Source of the DNA: Bacteroidota bacterium | GTDB lineage: Bacteria > Bacteroidota > Bacteroidia > SXHM01 | Assembly (NCBI GenBank): GCA_947479755.1 | Contig: CANKAM010000018.1 | Coordinates: forward strand, 1 to 64,000 | Length of the DNA stretch: 64,000 nucleotides | Direction of reading: 5' to 3' | In this document: one piece after another, positions 52,008 through 60,830 of the stretch | Layout of the letters: each line of letters opens with the position of its first letter | How positions within the stretch are numbered: position 1 is the first letter of the stretch | Made by a program: the position numbers and the translations under genes | Notes under the pieces: model-generated | What the model was told of the DNA's origin: nothing | The model's input: only the letters and a program-made list of their open reading frames with translations | Databases searched by the model: none

Positions 52008-55000
52008 ATGATAAACTTTATTAGCGGCATAGCCGGAAAAATATTCGGAAGCAAAGCCGACCGCGACATCAAAGAAGTGATGCCCCTGGTTGAAAAAATT
52101 AAAATCGAATTTCCGAAACTTGCTTCGCTTTCTCACGACCAGCTTCGCGCTAAATCAGATGATTTCCGTAAGCGTATTCAGGATTTTCTGAAAACTGAAA
52201 ACGATGAAATTGCTTCCATCCGCGAGAAGATAGAGACCAACAACGAAATAGACGCGCATGAAAAAGAAACGCTGTACGAGCGCATCGATAAACTGGAAGA
52301 AACCATAAAAGAAAAAACAAAAGAGGTTCTGCTCGAAATTCTTCCCGAAGCTTTTGCGGTGGTGAAGGAAACAGCAAAACGTTTTACCGAAAATGATACA
52401 CTGCGTGTTAATGCAAGCCAAATGGACCGCGACCTTTCGGTGCACAAACCACATGTGGTAATTGAAGGCAACAGTGCCGTTTGGCACAGCCGCTGGATTG
52501 CAGGTGGCACCGAAATAAAATGGGACATGGTACACTACGATGTGCAGCTCATTGGTGGTATTGCTCTGCACTCGGGTAAAATTGCCGAGATGGGAACAGG
52601 TGAAGGAAAAACGCTGGTAGGTACACTTCCCGTTTACCTGAATGCACTTACCGGAAAAGGCGTACACCTTGTTACAGTAAACAATTACCTCAGCCGCAGG
52701 GACAGCGAGTGGATGGGCCCTTTGTTTGAATTTCATGGAATAACCGTTGATTGTATCGACAACCACCAACCCAATTCCGAAGCCCGCAGAAAAGCTTATT
52801 TAGCCGACATCACTTATGGAACTAACAACGAGTTTGGTTTCGACTACCTGCGCGACAACATGGCGCGCAGCCCCGAAGATTTAGTGCAGCGCAAACACAA
52901 TTACGCGATTGTCGATGAGGTCGATTCAGTTTTGATTGACGATGCACGTACACCGCTCATTATTTCAGGACCAACTCCAAAAGGCGACAAACAGGAGTTT
53001 ACAGAAATGAAACCCAAAATTGAACGACTGATTCAGGCGCAACGCAATTATGTTAACAATGCACTTTCAGAATCAAAACGTTTAATCAAAGAAGGAAAAG
53101 AAGAAGAAGGAGGTTTGTTGTTATTCCGCTCGCAGCGCGGGTTACCGAAAAACAAGGCACACATCAAATACCTGAGTGAGCCGGGCGTAAAAACCATCAT
53201 GCAGAAAACCGAGAACTACTACATGCAAGACCAGAACAAGGAAATGCACAAGGTAGATGCCGAACTGTTTTTTGTGATTGACGAGAAAAATAACTCCATA
53301 GAATTAACCGAAAAAGGTATTGACCTTATCACCGGAAACTCTGATGATACGGAGTTCTTTGTGCTACCCGACATGGGAACAAAAGTGGCAGAAATTGAAC
53401 ACCTCCCCGTTGATGACCACGAAAAAGCAAAGAAAAAAGAAGACCTGATGCGCGATTTTGCCATCAAGTCAGAACGCATTCACACCATCAACCAATTGCT
53501 GAAAGCTTACACGCTTTTTGAGTTGGACGTAGAGTATGTGGTGATTGAAAACAAAGTAAAAATTGTGGACGAGCAAACAGGGCGTATCATGGAAGGCCGC
53601 AGGTATTCCGATGGTTTGCACCAGGCGATTGAAGCAAAGGAAAATGTAAAGGTAGAGGCTGCAACGCAAACGTATGCCACCATCACCTTGCAAAATTATT
53701 TCCGCATGTATAATAAGCTGGCGGGTATGACCGGAACTGCAGAAACAGAAGCAGGCGAGTTTTGGGATATTTACAAACTGGATGTAATGGTAATCCCTAC
53801 CAACCGTCCGATTGCACGTAACGACCGCGAAGATTTGGTTTATAAAACTGCCCGCGAAAAATATGGAGCAGTGATTGAAGAGATTGTAAAATTGACCGAA
53901 CAGGGACGACCTGTTCTGGTGGGAACAACTTCGGTTGAGATTTCGGAATTGCTTTCGCGCATGTTGAAAATGAAAAACATTAAACACAATGTTTTGAATG
54001 CGAAGTTGCACCAACGTGAGGCAGAAATTGTTGCAGGCGCAGGACAAAAAGGCGCTGTTACCATCGCCACCAACATGGCAGGTCGCGGAACGGATATCAA
54101 ATTGGGTGCGGGAGTAAAAGAAGTGGGTGGTTTAGCCATTGTTGGAACAGAGCGCCACGAGAGCAGACGTGTTGACCGCCAGTTACGCGGTCGTGCGGGA
54201 AGACAGGGTGACCCCGGTTCTTCGCAGTTCTTTGTTTCTCTGGAAGATAACCTGATGCGTTTATTCGGTGGCGACAGAATGACCAAATGGATGGACCGCC
54301 TCGGACACAAAGAAGGTGAGGTTATCCAGCATTCGGTGATGACAAAATCCATTGAACGTGCGCAGAAAAAAGTAGAGGAAAACAATTTCGGAACACGTAA
54401 GCGTTTACTGGAATACGATGACGTAATGAACTCGCAACGCGAGGTAATTTACAAACGCAGACGCCATGCCCTGTATGGCGACCGCCTGTCGGTTGACATA
54501 TCCAACATGATTTACGACACCTGCGAAAGTGTTGTAGAACAATACCGCGAGACCAAAGATTTTGAAGGATTTAAAATTGAACTCATCCGTACCTTCTCTG
54601 TTGAATCGCCTGTAACGGCTGAGGAATTTGCAGCAACCAACACAAACGTTCTGAGCGAAAAAGTATTCCAATACTTAGAAGAAAAATACAAACAGAAAAA
54701 AGAGTTCAGTGCCGAACGTGCCTTCCCTGTTATCAAACAAGTGTATGAAAACGAAGGACAAAGTTTTGAGAACATCGTAATTCCTTTCAGTGACGGAATA
54801 AAAACCCTGAACGTTGTTACAAATCTTAAAAAAGCATACGAAACCCGCGGAAAAGTTTTGGCAACATCGTTCGAAAAAAACATTGTGCTCGCCATTATTG
54901 ACGACATCTGGAAAGAGCACCTCCGCGAAATGGATGAGTTGAAATCATCCGTACAAAATGCGGCCTACGAGCAAAAAGATCCTTTGCTGATCTACAAGTT

Positions 55001-55298
55001 CGAGTCGTTTGAATTATTCAAAACCTTGTTGGGAAAAATCAATCGCGAGATTGTTCCCTTCCTGTTCAAAGGTACTTTGCCCGAACAGGCTCCAACAAGT
55101 TTTAAACGCAACCTTGCACCGCCAAAACCCGAAACTAACCTTAAAACAGGAAGAGATGAAATTGGCGCGCCCCGCCAACCCGGAGTGCCCAACACCGAGC
55201 AGGAAAAACCAATGCCTGTAAAAGTGGAAGATAAAATAGGCCGCAACGACCCTTGTCCTTGCGGAAGTGGAAAAAAGTATAAGAACTGCCACGGGTAG
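52008..55298 (+). CDS. secA: preprotein translocase ATPase SecA
   Basis: This is a 1096-residue motor that drives unfolded preproteins through SecYEG. Walker A is EMGTGEGKT (about 197-205), the DEAD-type Walker B is [20 protein letters not shown] (as a run around the D), and the second motor domain has [13 protein letters not shown] and [15 protein letters not shown]. The C-terminal zinc-binding SEC-C motif is [17 protein letters not shown]. It is about 195 residues longer than the E. coli protein. The extra length is mainly an insert at about 325-445, a common feature of Bacteroidota SecA. It is the only Sec gene in the window and supplies all signal-peptide cargo listed here. Confidence 0.96.
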   Translation: MINFISGIAGKIFGSKADRDIKEVMPLVEKIKIEFPKLASLSHDQLRAKSDDFRKRIQDFLKTENDEIASIREKIETNNEIDAHEKETLYERIDKLEETIKEKTKEVLLEILPEAFAVVKETAKRFTENDTLRVNASQMDRDLSVHKPHVVIEGNSAVWHSRWIAGGTEIKWDMVHYDVQLIGGIALHSGKIAEMGTGEGKTLVGTLPVYLNALTGKGVHLVTVNNYLSRRDSEWMGPLFEFHGITVDCIDNHQPNSEARRKAYLADITYGTNNEFGFDYLRDNMARSPEDLVQRKHNYAIVDEVDSVLIDDARTPLIISGPTPKGDKQEFTEMKPKIERLIQAQRNYVNNALSESKRLIKEGKEEEGGLLLFRSQRGLPKNKAHIKYLSEPGVKTIMQKTENYYMQDQNKEMHKVDAELFFVIDEKNNSIELTEKGIDLITGNSDDTEFFVLPDMGTKVAEIEHLPVDDHEKAKKKEDLMRDFAIKSERIHTINQLLKAYTLFELDVEYVVIENKVKIVDEQTGRIMEGRRYSDGLHQAIEAKENVKVEAATQTYATITLQNYFRMYNKLAGMTGTAETEAGEFWDIYKLDVMVIPTNRPIARNDREDLVYKTAREKYGAVIEEIVKLTEQGRPVLVGTTSVEISELLSRMLKMKNIKHNVLNAKLHQREAEIVAGAGQKGAVTIATNMAGRGTDIKLGAGVKEVGGLAIVGTERHESRRVDRQLRGRAGRQGDPGSSQFFVSLEDNLMRLFGGDRMTKWMDRLGHKEGEVIQHSVMTKSIERAQKKVEENNFGTRKRLLEYDDVMNSQREVIYKRRRHALYGDRLSVDISNMIYDTCESVVEQYRETKDFEGFKIELIRTFSVESPVTAEEFAATNTNVLSEKVFQYLEEKYKQKKEFSAERAFPVIKQVYENEGQSFENIVIPFSDGIKTLNVVTNLKKAYETRGKVLATSFEKNIVLAIIDDIWKEHLREMDELKSSVQNAAYEQKDPLLIYKFESFELFKTLLGKINREIVPFLFKGTLPEQAPTSFKRNLAPPKPETNLKTGRDEIGAPRQPGVPNTEQEKPMPVKVEDKIGRNDPCPCGSGKKYKNCHG

Positions 55299-55338
55299 TA
55301 AAAAAAATCCCCTCACCATTAGGCGAAGGGACTTTTTA
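55299..55338. terminator. terminator between secA and a convergent gene
   Basis: An A-run, CCCCTCACC, a four-base loop, GGCGAAGGG and a T-run form an imperfect hairpin that can work in both directions. It lies directly after the secA stop and before the convergent 55357-56265 gene. Confidence 0.6.
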
Positions 55339-55356
55339 ATTAACGCTTTGTTTAGT

Positions 55357-56265
55357 TTACATAATCTCTACCTCATAACTCTGCTGATTAGGACCTTGGT
55401 TCTGCACATTAAAGTATGCACGAAACTCAGCAGCAGTAAGAATTATGGTAGCTTCCTGACCGGGATTAAGGTTTTGACCTATTCCGCTCCATCCATCAGT
55501 TGGGCTCATGGCGGTGTAGAAATACAAACCGCCAATTGCAGGACCGGTAGTAGTGTTTTTAATCCTTAATGTTACTCCCGCAACATACTGTGTTACGGTT
55601 GGATTAAGCACATTTACTATCTGTCCGCTACCGATAAAACCATCAAAAATCAAATCTGCTGTATCGGAAATGCTTCCGCGCAAGGTTTCCAAATCATAGA
55701 AGTTAGCTATCTGTATGCTGTTGGCACTGAAAATCTGCATCAGTCCGCCCAGCGTGTAATACATAGCCTGCGCAATGGTTACCCGCGCCAGTTCCACTTC
55801 TTCACTAAGGGTTTGTTTCAATCCTTCCAGGCCCTGCTGCTGATCGCGGGCGGTGGTGAGCTGAAGCAGAAAAGCATCTACATCGGTTTTTACCGCAGCC
55901 AATACAACTATACCCGTTAAACTCTCGCTCAGCGTACCCAAGGCAGTTATGCGCTCGTCATACTCACCGCTTTGAAACGGTATTCTGAAATTAGGAAGCA
56001 ATGCAGCATATTGTGCTGTTCCCCTTTTAAAAAGCACCTGAATGCGGATGTCAAAATCCTCAATCATGGTACTGCTTAGTTGTGCAATAAGCTGTTCAAA
56101 GTTCACGGTAGCTCCGTGGTAAGCCGCAACGGTGCTTTTCCATTGCGTGTATTTTGCCAGATACATCAGCCTTATCGCATGAAAGAAACTGAATAATACA
56201 GCTATAAGCGGATTGCCTATCTGCGCATGCAGTTTGCTGTCGTGGTCAGAAGAAATGATGTTCAT
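55357..56265 (-). CDS. hypothetical protein (helical N-half, beta C-half)
   Basis: This is a 302-residue protein with no signal peptide, and I do not recognise the family. Residues about 1-190 are mainly helical (HAQIGNPLIAVLFSFFHAIR, VELARVTIAQAMYYTLGGLM). Residues about 205-302 are beta-rich with many Gly, Thr and Asn (GVTLRIKNTTTGPAIGGLYF, GQEATIILTAAEFRAYFNV). The two-part plan is similar in style to the 24560-25489 protein, but I see no clear homology. The region upstream of its start holds an inverted repeat (56364-56387) and the 41-bp palindromic array. Confidence 0.6.
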   Translation of the reverse strand: MNIISSDHDSKLHAQIGNPLIAVLFSFFHAIRLMYLAKYTQWKSTVAAYHGATVNFEQLIAQLSSTMIEDFDIRIQVLFKRGTAQYAALLPNFRIPFQSGEYDERITALGTLSESLTGIVVLAAVKTDVDAFLLQLTTARDQQQGLEGLKQTLSEEVELARVTIAQAMYYTLGGLMQIFSANSIQIANFYDLETLRGSISDTADLIFDGFIGSGQIVNVLNPTVTQYVAGVTLRIKNTTTGPAIGGLYFYTAMSPTDGWSGIGQNLNPGQEATIILTAAEFRAYFNVQNQGPNQQSYEVEIM

Positions 56266-56363
56266 CTTCTTTTTGCTGTTTTTGGTGCCGTTATCGAATT
56301 GATTTTCGGTAGGCGACCATGTTTGTGTACTCCTTTTGTTTTTGTTTTTTTAGTTAATAATGA

Positions 56364-56387
56364 AGCGTTAATTAATCTGATAACGCT
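56364..56387. promoter_or_regulatory. inverted repeat upstream of the 55357-56265 gene
   Basis: AGCGTTA (56364-56370) and TAACGCT (56381-56387) form perfect 7-bp arms with a 10-bp spacer. It lies about 100 bp upstream of the ATG at 56265 and could be an operator. Confidence 0.35.
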
Positions 56388-56456
56388 ATTTTGATGCTGC
56401 ATATTGTGCTACTCCATAAATTTTAACAGATTTTAACAATTGCTATTGAAAAAGGG

Positions 56457-56763
56457 CCTCCGTAACCGTTACGGCAGCACTTTGCATTGTCCGATTGCCT
56501 CCGTAACTGTTACGGCACGACTTTGCATTGTCCGATTACCTCCGTAACCGTTACGGTATGACTTTGTATTGTCCGATTGCCTCCGTAACCGTTACGGTAA
56601 GACTTCGGATTAAAGGATTAGCACCGTAACCGTTACGGCATGACTTCGGATTAAGACATTACCTCCGTAACCGTTACGGTATGACTTTGCATTGTCCGAT
56701 TGCCTCCGTAACCGTTACGGTGAGACTTTGGATTAAGAGATTACCACTGTGGTCGCCACGGTA
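56457..56763. repeat. 41-bp tandem array of palindromic units (8 copies)
   Basis: The palindrome CCGTAAC-C-GTTACGG starts at 56460, 56501, 56542, 56583, 56624, 56665 and 56706, exactly 41 bp apart each time, with one base change in unit 2. Each is followed by a similar 26-bp spacer (TATGACTTTGCATTGTCCGA or a variant ending GGATTAA). An eighth unit at 56747-56761 reads CTGTGGTCGCCACGG. Both arms have changed together, so its stem is kept. Spacers are alike, so this is not a CRISPR array. It lies directly upstream of a REP-associated transposase gene. Confidence 0.9.
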
Positions 56764-56777
56764 AGGTTTGCGCAGCT

Positions 56778-56800
56778 GGCGCGAGCGTCCCGCTCGTGCC
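56778..56800. repeat. REP-like hairpin upstream of the RAYT
   Basis: The arms GGCGCGAGCG and CGCTCGTGCC pair over 10 positions (one G-T wobble) around the loop TCC. It immediately precedes the transposase promoter, as flanking REP hairpins do in RAYT units. Confidence 0.7.
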
Positions 56801-56809
56801 GTTTATTGC

Positions 56810-56842
56810 TTTGCCTCGGGCAAATTATATTTTTTAGCTTTG
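56810..56842 (+). promoter_or_regulatory. canonical promoter of the RAYT gene
   Basis: TTTG (56810-56813), a 21-bp spacer and TAGCTTTG (56835-56842) match the Bacteroidota consensus. The ATG at 56847 is only 4 bp further on, so the message is probably leaderless. Confidence 0.65.
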
Positions 56843-56846
56843 CTAC

Positions 56847-57383
56847 ATGTCAGAAAAATACAAAACCTACGAGGGCAGTGTATATTATGTAACACTAACG
56901 GTGGTTGGCTGGATTGATATTTTTACCCGAAAAGAGTATGTATATGAACTGATGAAAAACATACAATATTGTCAACAAAATAAAGGTCTTGAATTGTATG
57001 CATATGTAATTATGCCAAATCACCTTCATTGGATAGCAAGAGCTGAGGAAGGCAGATTGAGCGAAATATTACGCGATTTTAAAAGCTATACCGCTAAAGT
57101 ATTAATTGATATGGTTGACAAACATCAGGGCGAAAGCCGCAGAGAATGGCTGATGTATATGTTCCGCTATTTCGGGAAATACAATAACCAGAATAAGGAG
57201 TTTCAGTTTTGGCAGCAACACAACCATCCAATAGAGTTGTGGAGTGAGGATGTGATTAAACAGAAAATAGCCTACTTGCATAACAATCCGGTGAAAGCAG
57301 GATTTGTTGCTGAACCGCATCATTGGTTATACAGCAGTGGAAATGAGTTTAGTGAAATAAAAGTGTTGGATGCTAATGTATAG
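56847..57383 (+). CDS. REP-associated tyrosine transposase (Y1, RAYT)
   Basis: This is a 178-residue single-strand DNA transposase of the IS200/REP-associated type. The HUH metal motif is PNHLH (H59 and H61). The probable nucleophile is Y143 in IAYLHNNPVKAG, the typical YxHxNP box. The family start (YKTYEGSVYYVTLTVVGWI) and end (HHWLYSSGNEF) are present, so it looks complete. RAYTs cut and join REP hairpins and are thought to spread them through genomes while staying single-copy themselves. Strong hairpins flank it on both sides and a palindromic array lies upstream. Downstream it runs into a truncated T9SS gene, which suggests the element landed in that gene. Confidence 0.88.
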   Translation: MSEKYKTYEGSVYYVTLTVVGWIDIFTRKEYVYELMKNIQYCQQNKGLELYAYVIMPNHLHWIARAEEGRLSEILRDFKSYTAKVLIDMVDKHQGESRREWLMYMFRYFGKYNNQNKEFQFWQQHNHPIELWSEDVIKQKIAYLHNNPVKAGFVAEPHHWLYSSGNEFSEIKVLDANV

Positions 57384-57393
57384 AAACAGCGTG

Positions 57394-57442
57394 TTGTCGG
57401 GGACGACAAATAATAGACGACACGAGGCAAGAGCCTCGCGTC
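57394..57442. repeat. REP-like hairpins downstream of the RAYT
   Basis: Two hairpins are present. TTGTCG-GGGA-CGACAA lies at 57394-57409. A longer one (57419-57442) has outer GAC/GTC, one A-C mismatch, inner CGAGGC/GCCTCG and loop AAGA. The second resembles the upstream hairpin in its CGAG core and marks the other side of the probable RAYT unit. Confidence 0.7.
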
Positions 57443-57471
57443 TGCTATGCGCAATACGCTCGCGGGTGCGG

Positions 57472-58020
57472 GGTACAATTTTTGGCAGCGCCACATTTGG
57501 CGGCACATCTATTAATACCAGTGGTTATGAGCATGCCTTTCTTGCACGCTATGACTCTACCGGTGATTGTATTGGGTTTAACCAGATTGAAGAAGGAAGA
57601 TCGTACGCACAAGCTCTTACCATAAATAAGTCAACAGGCGAATGCATTATTGGTGGGTTTTCTACTGATACGCTTACTTTTTATCCTTTGATACAAAAGG
57701 ATGCTTTCATTGCAAAACACGATTTGATTACCGGTATGCCCAGCAACAAAACAGATGAAACAGGTAACGAGCTATTTATTTATGCTAACCCAAACAAGGG
57801 GGCGTTTAATGTAAAAGTACCGCAAGAACTAACTAACCTGAATAATGCAATGCTATATATATATGATAGCAACGGAAAAGAAACAGCACATTTTAAAATG
57901 GATGATTTCAACTCAGGGCAAACACCATTCTTTGATATTACTTATACTGCAAAAGGCATGTATACGGTAAAGCTTGTTAAAGAAGGGAAAGCTTACACAG
58001 GTAAAATTGTTATTGAATAA
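57472..58020 (+). pseudogene. 3' fragment of an SBBP-repeat T9SS protein
   Basis: Homologous-looking sequence begins abruptly at about 57472 with GTIFGSATFGGTSIN, a partial SBBP beta-propeller repeat. It continues through HAFLARYDSTGDC and IIGGFSTDTLTFYP, and ends in a T9SS sorting domain (LFIYANPNKGAF to YTGKIVIE). There is no signal peptide. The preceding codons back to 57370 are made of RAYT-flanking repeat sequence. The 5' part of the gene is not found upstream of the RAYT. Insertion or deletion at the RAYT side probably destroyed it, and the fragment should not be exported. Confidence 0.7.
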
Positions 58021-58053
58021 GCGGTAATCTTTTTACAGATAAGGTTGTAAGTA

Positions 58054-58094
58054 AATAAAAAGCTCCCTCGCCTAAGGCGAGGGAGCTTTTTATT
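58054..58094. terminator. strong bidirectional terminator
   Basis: A perfect 19-bp stem has AAAAAGCTCCCTCGCC on the left and its complement on the right around the loop TAA, with A and T runs at the base. It separates the convergent 57472-58020 fragment and the 58113-58487 gene. Confidence 0.9.
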
Positions 58095-58112
58095 TATAAT
58101 GATTTAAACGAT

Positions 58113-58487
58113 TTAATTCTGCTTCGCAGCCCCGCTCACCATACTGATTGATTTGGTAACCAAATCAGTTTCGGTTTGCAACTGATAAAAATACTGACCG
58201 GGAGCAAGTGTTGAAATATCATACGTTTCGTTGTACTCACCTGCTGTGCGGTTGCCGGCAAATAAAACTTTACCCACGCTGCCGTCAACACTGAAAATCA
58301 TCAGTTTCACAGGCGTATTTTGCGGAAGTTGGTAATTAATAGTTATAGAAGAAGAGGAAGGGTTAGGAAAAGCCGTTAATTTAAACTGGTCGTCACCATT
58401 GTTTTGCGACAAAGCAGGTCTGGCTGTTATTGCATTCATAAAAAATGCAGAGAACAGAATTAAGGTATAGGTTTTAATGTTGAACAT
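58113..58487 (-). CDS. small secreted protein consisting mainly of a T9SS sorting domain
   Basis: This is a 124-residue protein. The signal peptide covers about residues 1-28 (FNIKTYTLILFSAFFMNAIT). Little lies between it and a type A sorting domain starting at KLTAFPNPSSSSITI and running through APGQYFYQLQTE to KSISMVSGAAKQN. It is thus nearly a bare sorting domain with no cargo part. It could be a remnant of a larger cargo gene or a small surface protein. The start ATG at 58487 is clear, and a strong terminator follows the stop. Confidence 0.75.
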   Translation of the reverse strand: MFNIKTYTLILFSAFFMNAITARPALSQNNGDDQFKLTAFPNPSSSSITINYQLPQNTPVKLMIFSVDGSVGKVLFAGNRTAGEYNETYDISTLAPGQYFYQLQTETDLVTKSISMVSGAAKQN

Positions 58488-58521
58488 GTTGGTTTGGTTT
58501 TATGGTTGGTTATTGGTTGGT

Positions 58522-58926
58522 TTATACGGCAGTATCTTTCATTAATTCTTCTTCAACTGCTTCTACTTTAGTGTCTTGTTCGCCTTCTGTTGCTTTCTTT
58601 TCAATTTTCACCTCTACATGGGTTACTTTGTATTGTCCTTCGTTTAAAGCTGCAATGGCAGCAAGAATATCTTTTTCGTTAGTCTTTGTATCATCAAATT
58701 TAAAGGTAGCTGTCTTTTCTTCAAAATTTACGTTGCTGTAGGTAACGCCTTCCAGTTCAGCAACTGTCTTTTCAATGGTTTTGGCGCAACCTTCAGCACA
58801 GGTCATTCCGTCAAGCGTAATATTCATTTCGGCTGTAGAAACAACGTTATCATTTCCGCCCGAAGAACAGGAATAATATACCTGCATGCCAACAAAAGCG
58901 AGAACAAAAAACAGAACTTTTTTCAT
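58522..58926 (-). CDS. HMA-domain lipoprotein, putative copper-binding
   Basis: From the ATG at 58926 this is a 134-residue protein. It has a signal and a lipobox-like VYYSC (Cys20), so it is probably a periplasmic or outer-membrane lipoprotein. Residues about 33-108 form a heavy-metal-associated domain. The metal loop is GMTCAEGC with C43 and C47, a CxxxC spacing rather than the usual CxxC, a variant I recall from other Bacteroidota. The tail is acidic (EGEQDTKVEAVEEEL). The start is favoured over one 81 bp upstream because of the -7 box. It lies head-to-head with two predicted copper enzymes. Confidence 0.8.
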   Translation of the reverse strand: MKKVLFFVLAFVGMQVYYSCSSGGNDNVVSTAEMNITLDGMTCAEGCAKTIEKTVAELEGVTYSNVNFEEKTATFKFDDTKTNEKDILAAIAALNEGQYKVTHVEVKIEKKATEGEQDTKVEAVEEELMKDTAV

Positions 58927-58949
58927 GAGCTTATTCTTTAAATTTCGCG

Positions 58950-58957
58950 CAAATGTA
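58950..58957 (-). promoter_or_regulatory. -7 element TACATTTG of the HMA gene
   Basis: A perfect TAnnTTTG followed by CGCG on the minus strand lies 23 bp upstream of the ATG at 58926. Confidence 0.5.
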
Positions 58958-59033
58958 TAGGTAATCACATTAAAATTTGATTTAAAATCTAGCGTTTTTT
59001 CGCACACTCATTTATGACGAAACATTCTTCTTC

Positions 59034-59068
59034 TTTGTCGGTATAAATGCAGGTTTCGTCTATTTTTG
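59034..59068 (+). promoter_or_regulatory. candidate promoter of the copper-monooxygenase pair
   Basis: TTTG (59034-59037), a 23-bp spacer and TATTTTTG (59061-59068) give a plausible promoter with a leader of about 90 nt before the ATG at 59165. Confidence 0.4.
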
Positions 59069-59164
59069 GGGCATCTGGAAGATATTGCGCTGTGTGGCAT
59101 TATGGATTAATTACCTTTATCCGCCTTAAAAAAAGGCGATTACACCACTATCAATACACTTTCA

Positions 59165-60823
59165 ATGAAGCATTTTTACATTTTAACTGCGCTGGCTTTT
59201 TCTGCTTTCAACGCATCGGCACAATCAACTTACCAAAGTGTTTATGCAATTTTTCAGGCCAACTGCACAATAGGTTGCCATGGAAATGGCGGCAACTCAG
59301 GAAACCTTGACCTTTATGGCGGAGGAAGTGCAAGCACCGTTTACAACAACATAGTTAATGTTACACCCGTTAATCCTGCTGCTGCTGCAAAAGGACATAA
59401 ACGTATAGCACCCGGCTACCCTGAACGTAGTTTTTTACTGCGCAAATGCGCAACATCTTCATGGGATGCTGCCTACAGTCTTGATTTAACGGAAGGAGCA
59501 GCAATGCCGGATAATCAGCCAACATTAGAGAAAGAAGAAGTGGAATTAATTCGTCAATGGATTATGTATGGCGCACCGCAAAGCGGTCAGGTGGTTAGCA
59601 CTCAAACGCTTTACGATTACTACCATGTAAATGGAAGACCAAGAATTGCAGTTCCTCCTGCACCAGCACCCGGTGAAGGTTTTCAGCTGCATATAGGACC
59701 TGTATTCCTTGACCCCTTGCAGGAAATTGAGTACTACAAAAAAGCAGCTGTTTTCAATTCCACTCCGTTTGAAGCCAACAAACTTAGCTGCACAATAGAT
59801 GATGATTCGCACCACTTTCTGCTTTTTGGGTTTTTACCTGGTGCTGAAAGCGAGTTGGAAGAAGGGTTGCGCACCGTTGATGTTTCCAATGTGTTTCCCG
59901 ACCAGACAAAGTACATTGTGGGCTGGGTAGATTCAGAAACAACCGACCTGCCTGATAATACAGCATATTATTTCAACGACAGCGCAGTTATAGATTTGAA
60001 TTATCACATCATCAACTATGCTGAAGATTCCGTTTTGGCTGCCGAAGGATATGCCAATGTTTACACTCAACCAATTGGAACTGCTGAGCGTGAAATGAAA
60101 TCAGAACTGGTTATTTATAATCCTACAGCACTTCTTATTTTTAATAACGGAGAAGAACAAACCTTTACAGGTTCTAAATTTGAATCCGGTTCACAAGATG
60201 ACTGGAACATTTGGTTTCTTTCTACCCATACTCATAAGTACGGAACAGCCTACGACATTTATAAACGCAATGCCAACGGCAGTAAGGGTGATATTATCTA
60301 TGACGGAAATTACAATACCGACTACACCTTCAATCAGGGTTATTACGATTGGCAACACCCTGCTAATAAATATTTTGATCCTCTGGAAACCGTTGAGGCT
60401 TCAAAAGGAATTATTCATGAAGCAAAATATAAAATCAGTGACCCCAATGAACAGGCATTTCTTATCACCTTTGGTTTAACAACTGCTGATGAAATGATGC
60501 TTGTTTTTATGCAATACACCGTTAACGCTCCAATAGGAATTAACGAAGCAATCACAGCAGCTGATAATATTTCGGCATATCCAAATCCGGTTGCAGACAT
60601 TTTGAACTTCTCTTATAATCTGAAAGAAGAATCAACTGTGGCAATTGATATTTATGATATCAATGGAAAATTAGTTGCCAACCTGATGAACAAAACAGAA
60701 ACACCAGGCAAAAAATACGCACAAATCAATACCAACGCTCCCGGCTGGACAAGCGGAACCTATTATGTTCGCCTTAGTGTGAACGGTGAAAGTATTTCAA
60801 AACAAATTGTAAAAATTGATTAA
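59165..60823 (+). CDS. secreted heme-c / copper type II monooxygenase-like fusion, T9SS cargo (copy 1)
   Basis: This is a 552-residue secreted protein. A signal peptide (1-20) is followed by a cytochrome-c-like domain (about 22-138) with an unusual heme motif C34-TIG-C38-H39 (CXXXCH) and a probable axial Met in GAAMP (M114). Residues about 170-455 match the two-copper fold of peptidylglycine/dopamine monooxygenases: H216-H217 and H281 as CuH ligands, and H355-T-H357 and M444 (or M445) as CuM ligands. A T9SS sorting domain follows (about 470-552). Related enzymes hydroxylate C-H bonds with O2 and an electron donor. The heme domain could supply electrons. The substrate is unknown. The next gene is a tandem paralog. 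Confidence 0.75.
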   Translation: MKHFYILTALAFSAFNASAQSTYQSVYAIFQANCTIGCHGNGGNSGNLDLYGGGSASTVYNNIVNVTPVNPAAAAKGHKRIAPGYPERSFLLRKCATSSWDAAYSLDLTEGAAMPDNQPTLEKEEVELIRQWIMYGAPQSGQVVSTQTLYDYYHVNGRPRIAVPPAPAPGEGFQLHIGPVFLDPLQEIEYYKKAAVFNSTPFEANKLSCTIDDDSHHFLLFGFLPGAESELEEGLRTVDVSNVFPDQTKYIVGWVDSETTDLPDNTAYYFNDSAVIDLNYHIINYAEDSVLAAEGYANVYTQPIGTAEREMKSELVIYNPTALLIFNNGEEQTFTGSKFESGSQDDWNIWFLSTHTHKYGTAYDIYKRNANGSKGDIIYDGNYNTDYTFNQGYYDWQHPANKYFDPLETVEASKGIIHEAKYKISDPNEQAFLITFGLTTADEMMLVFMQYTVNAPIGINEAITAADNISAYPNPVADILNFSYNLKEESTVAIDIYDINGKLVANLMNKTETPGKKYAQINTNAPGWTSGTYYVRLSVNGESISKQIVKID

Positions 60824-60830
60824 TTCTTTT

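Noticed and set aside
53469-54385. minus-strand frames of 181-192 codons opposite secA
   Set aside because: They lie within a conserved essential gene on the other strand and show no known domain.
56457-56763. CRISPR array
   Set aside because: The repeat core is only 15 bp and the 26-bp spacers are near-copies of each other. No cas genes are present.
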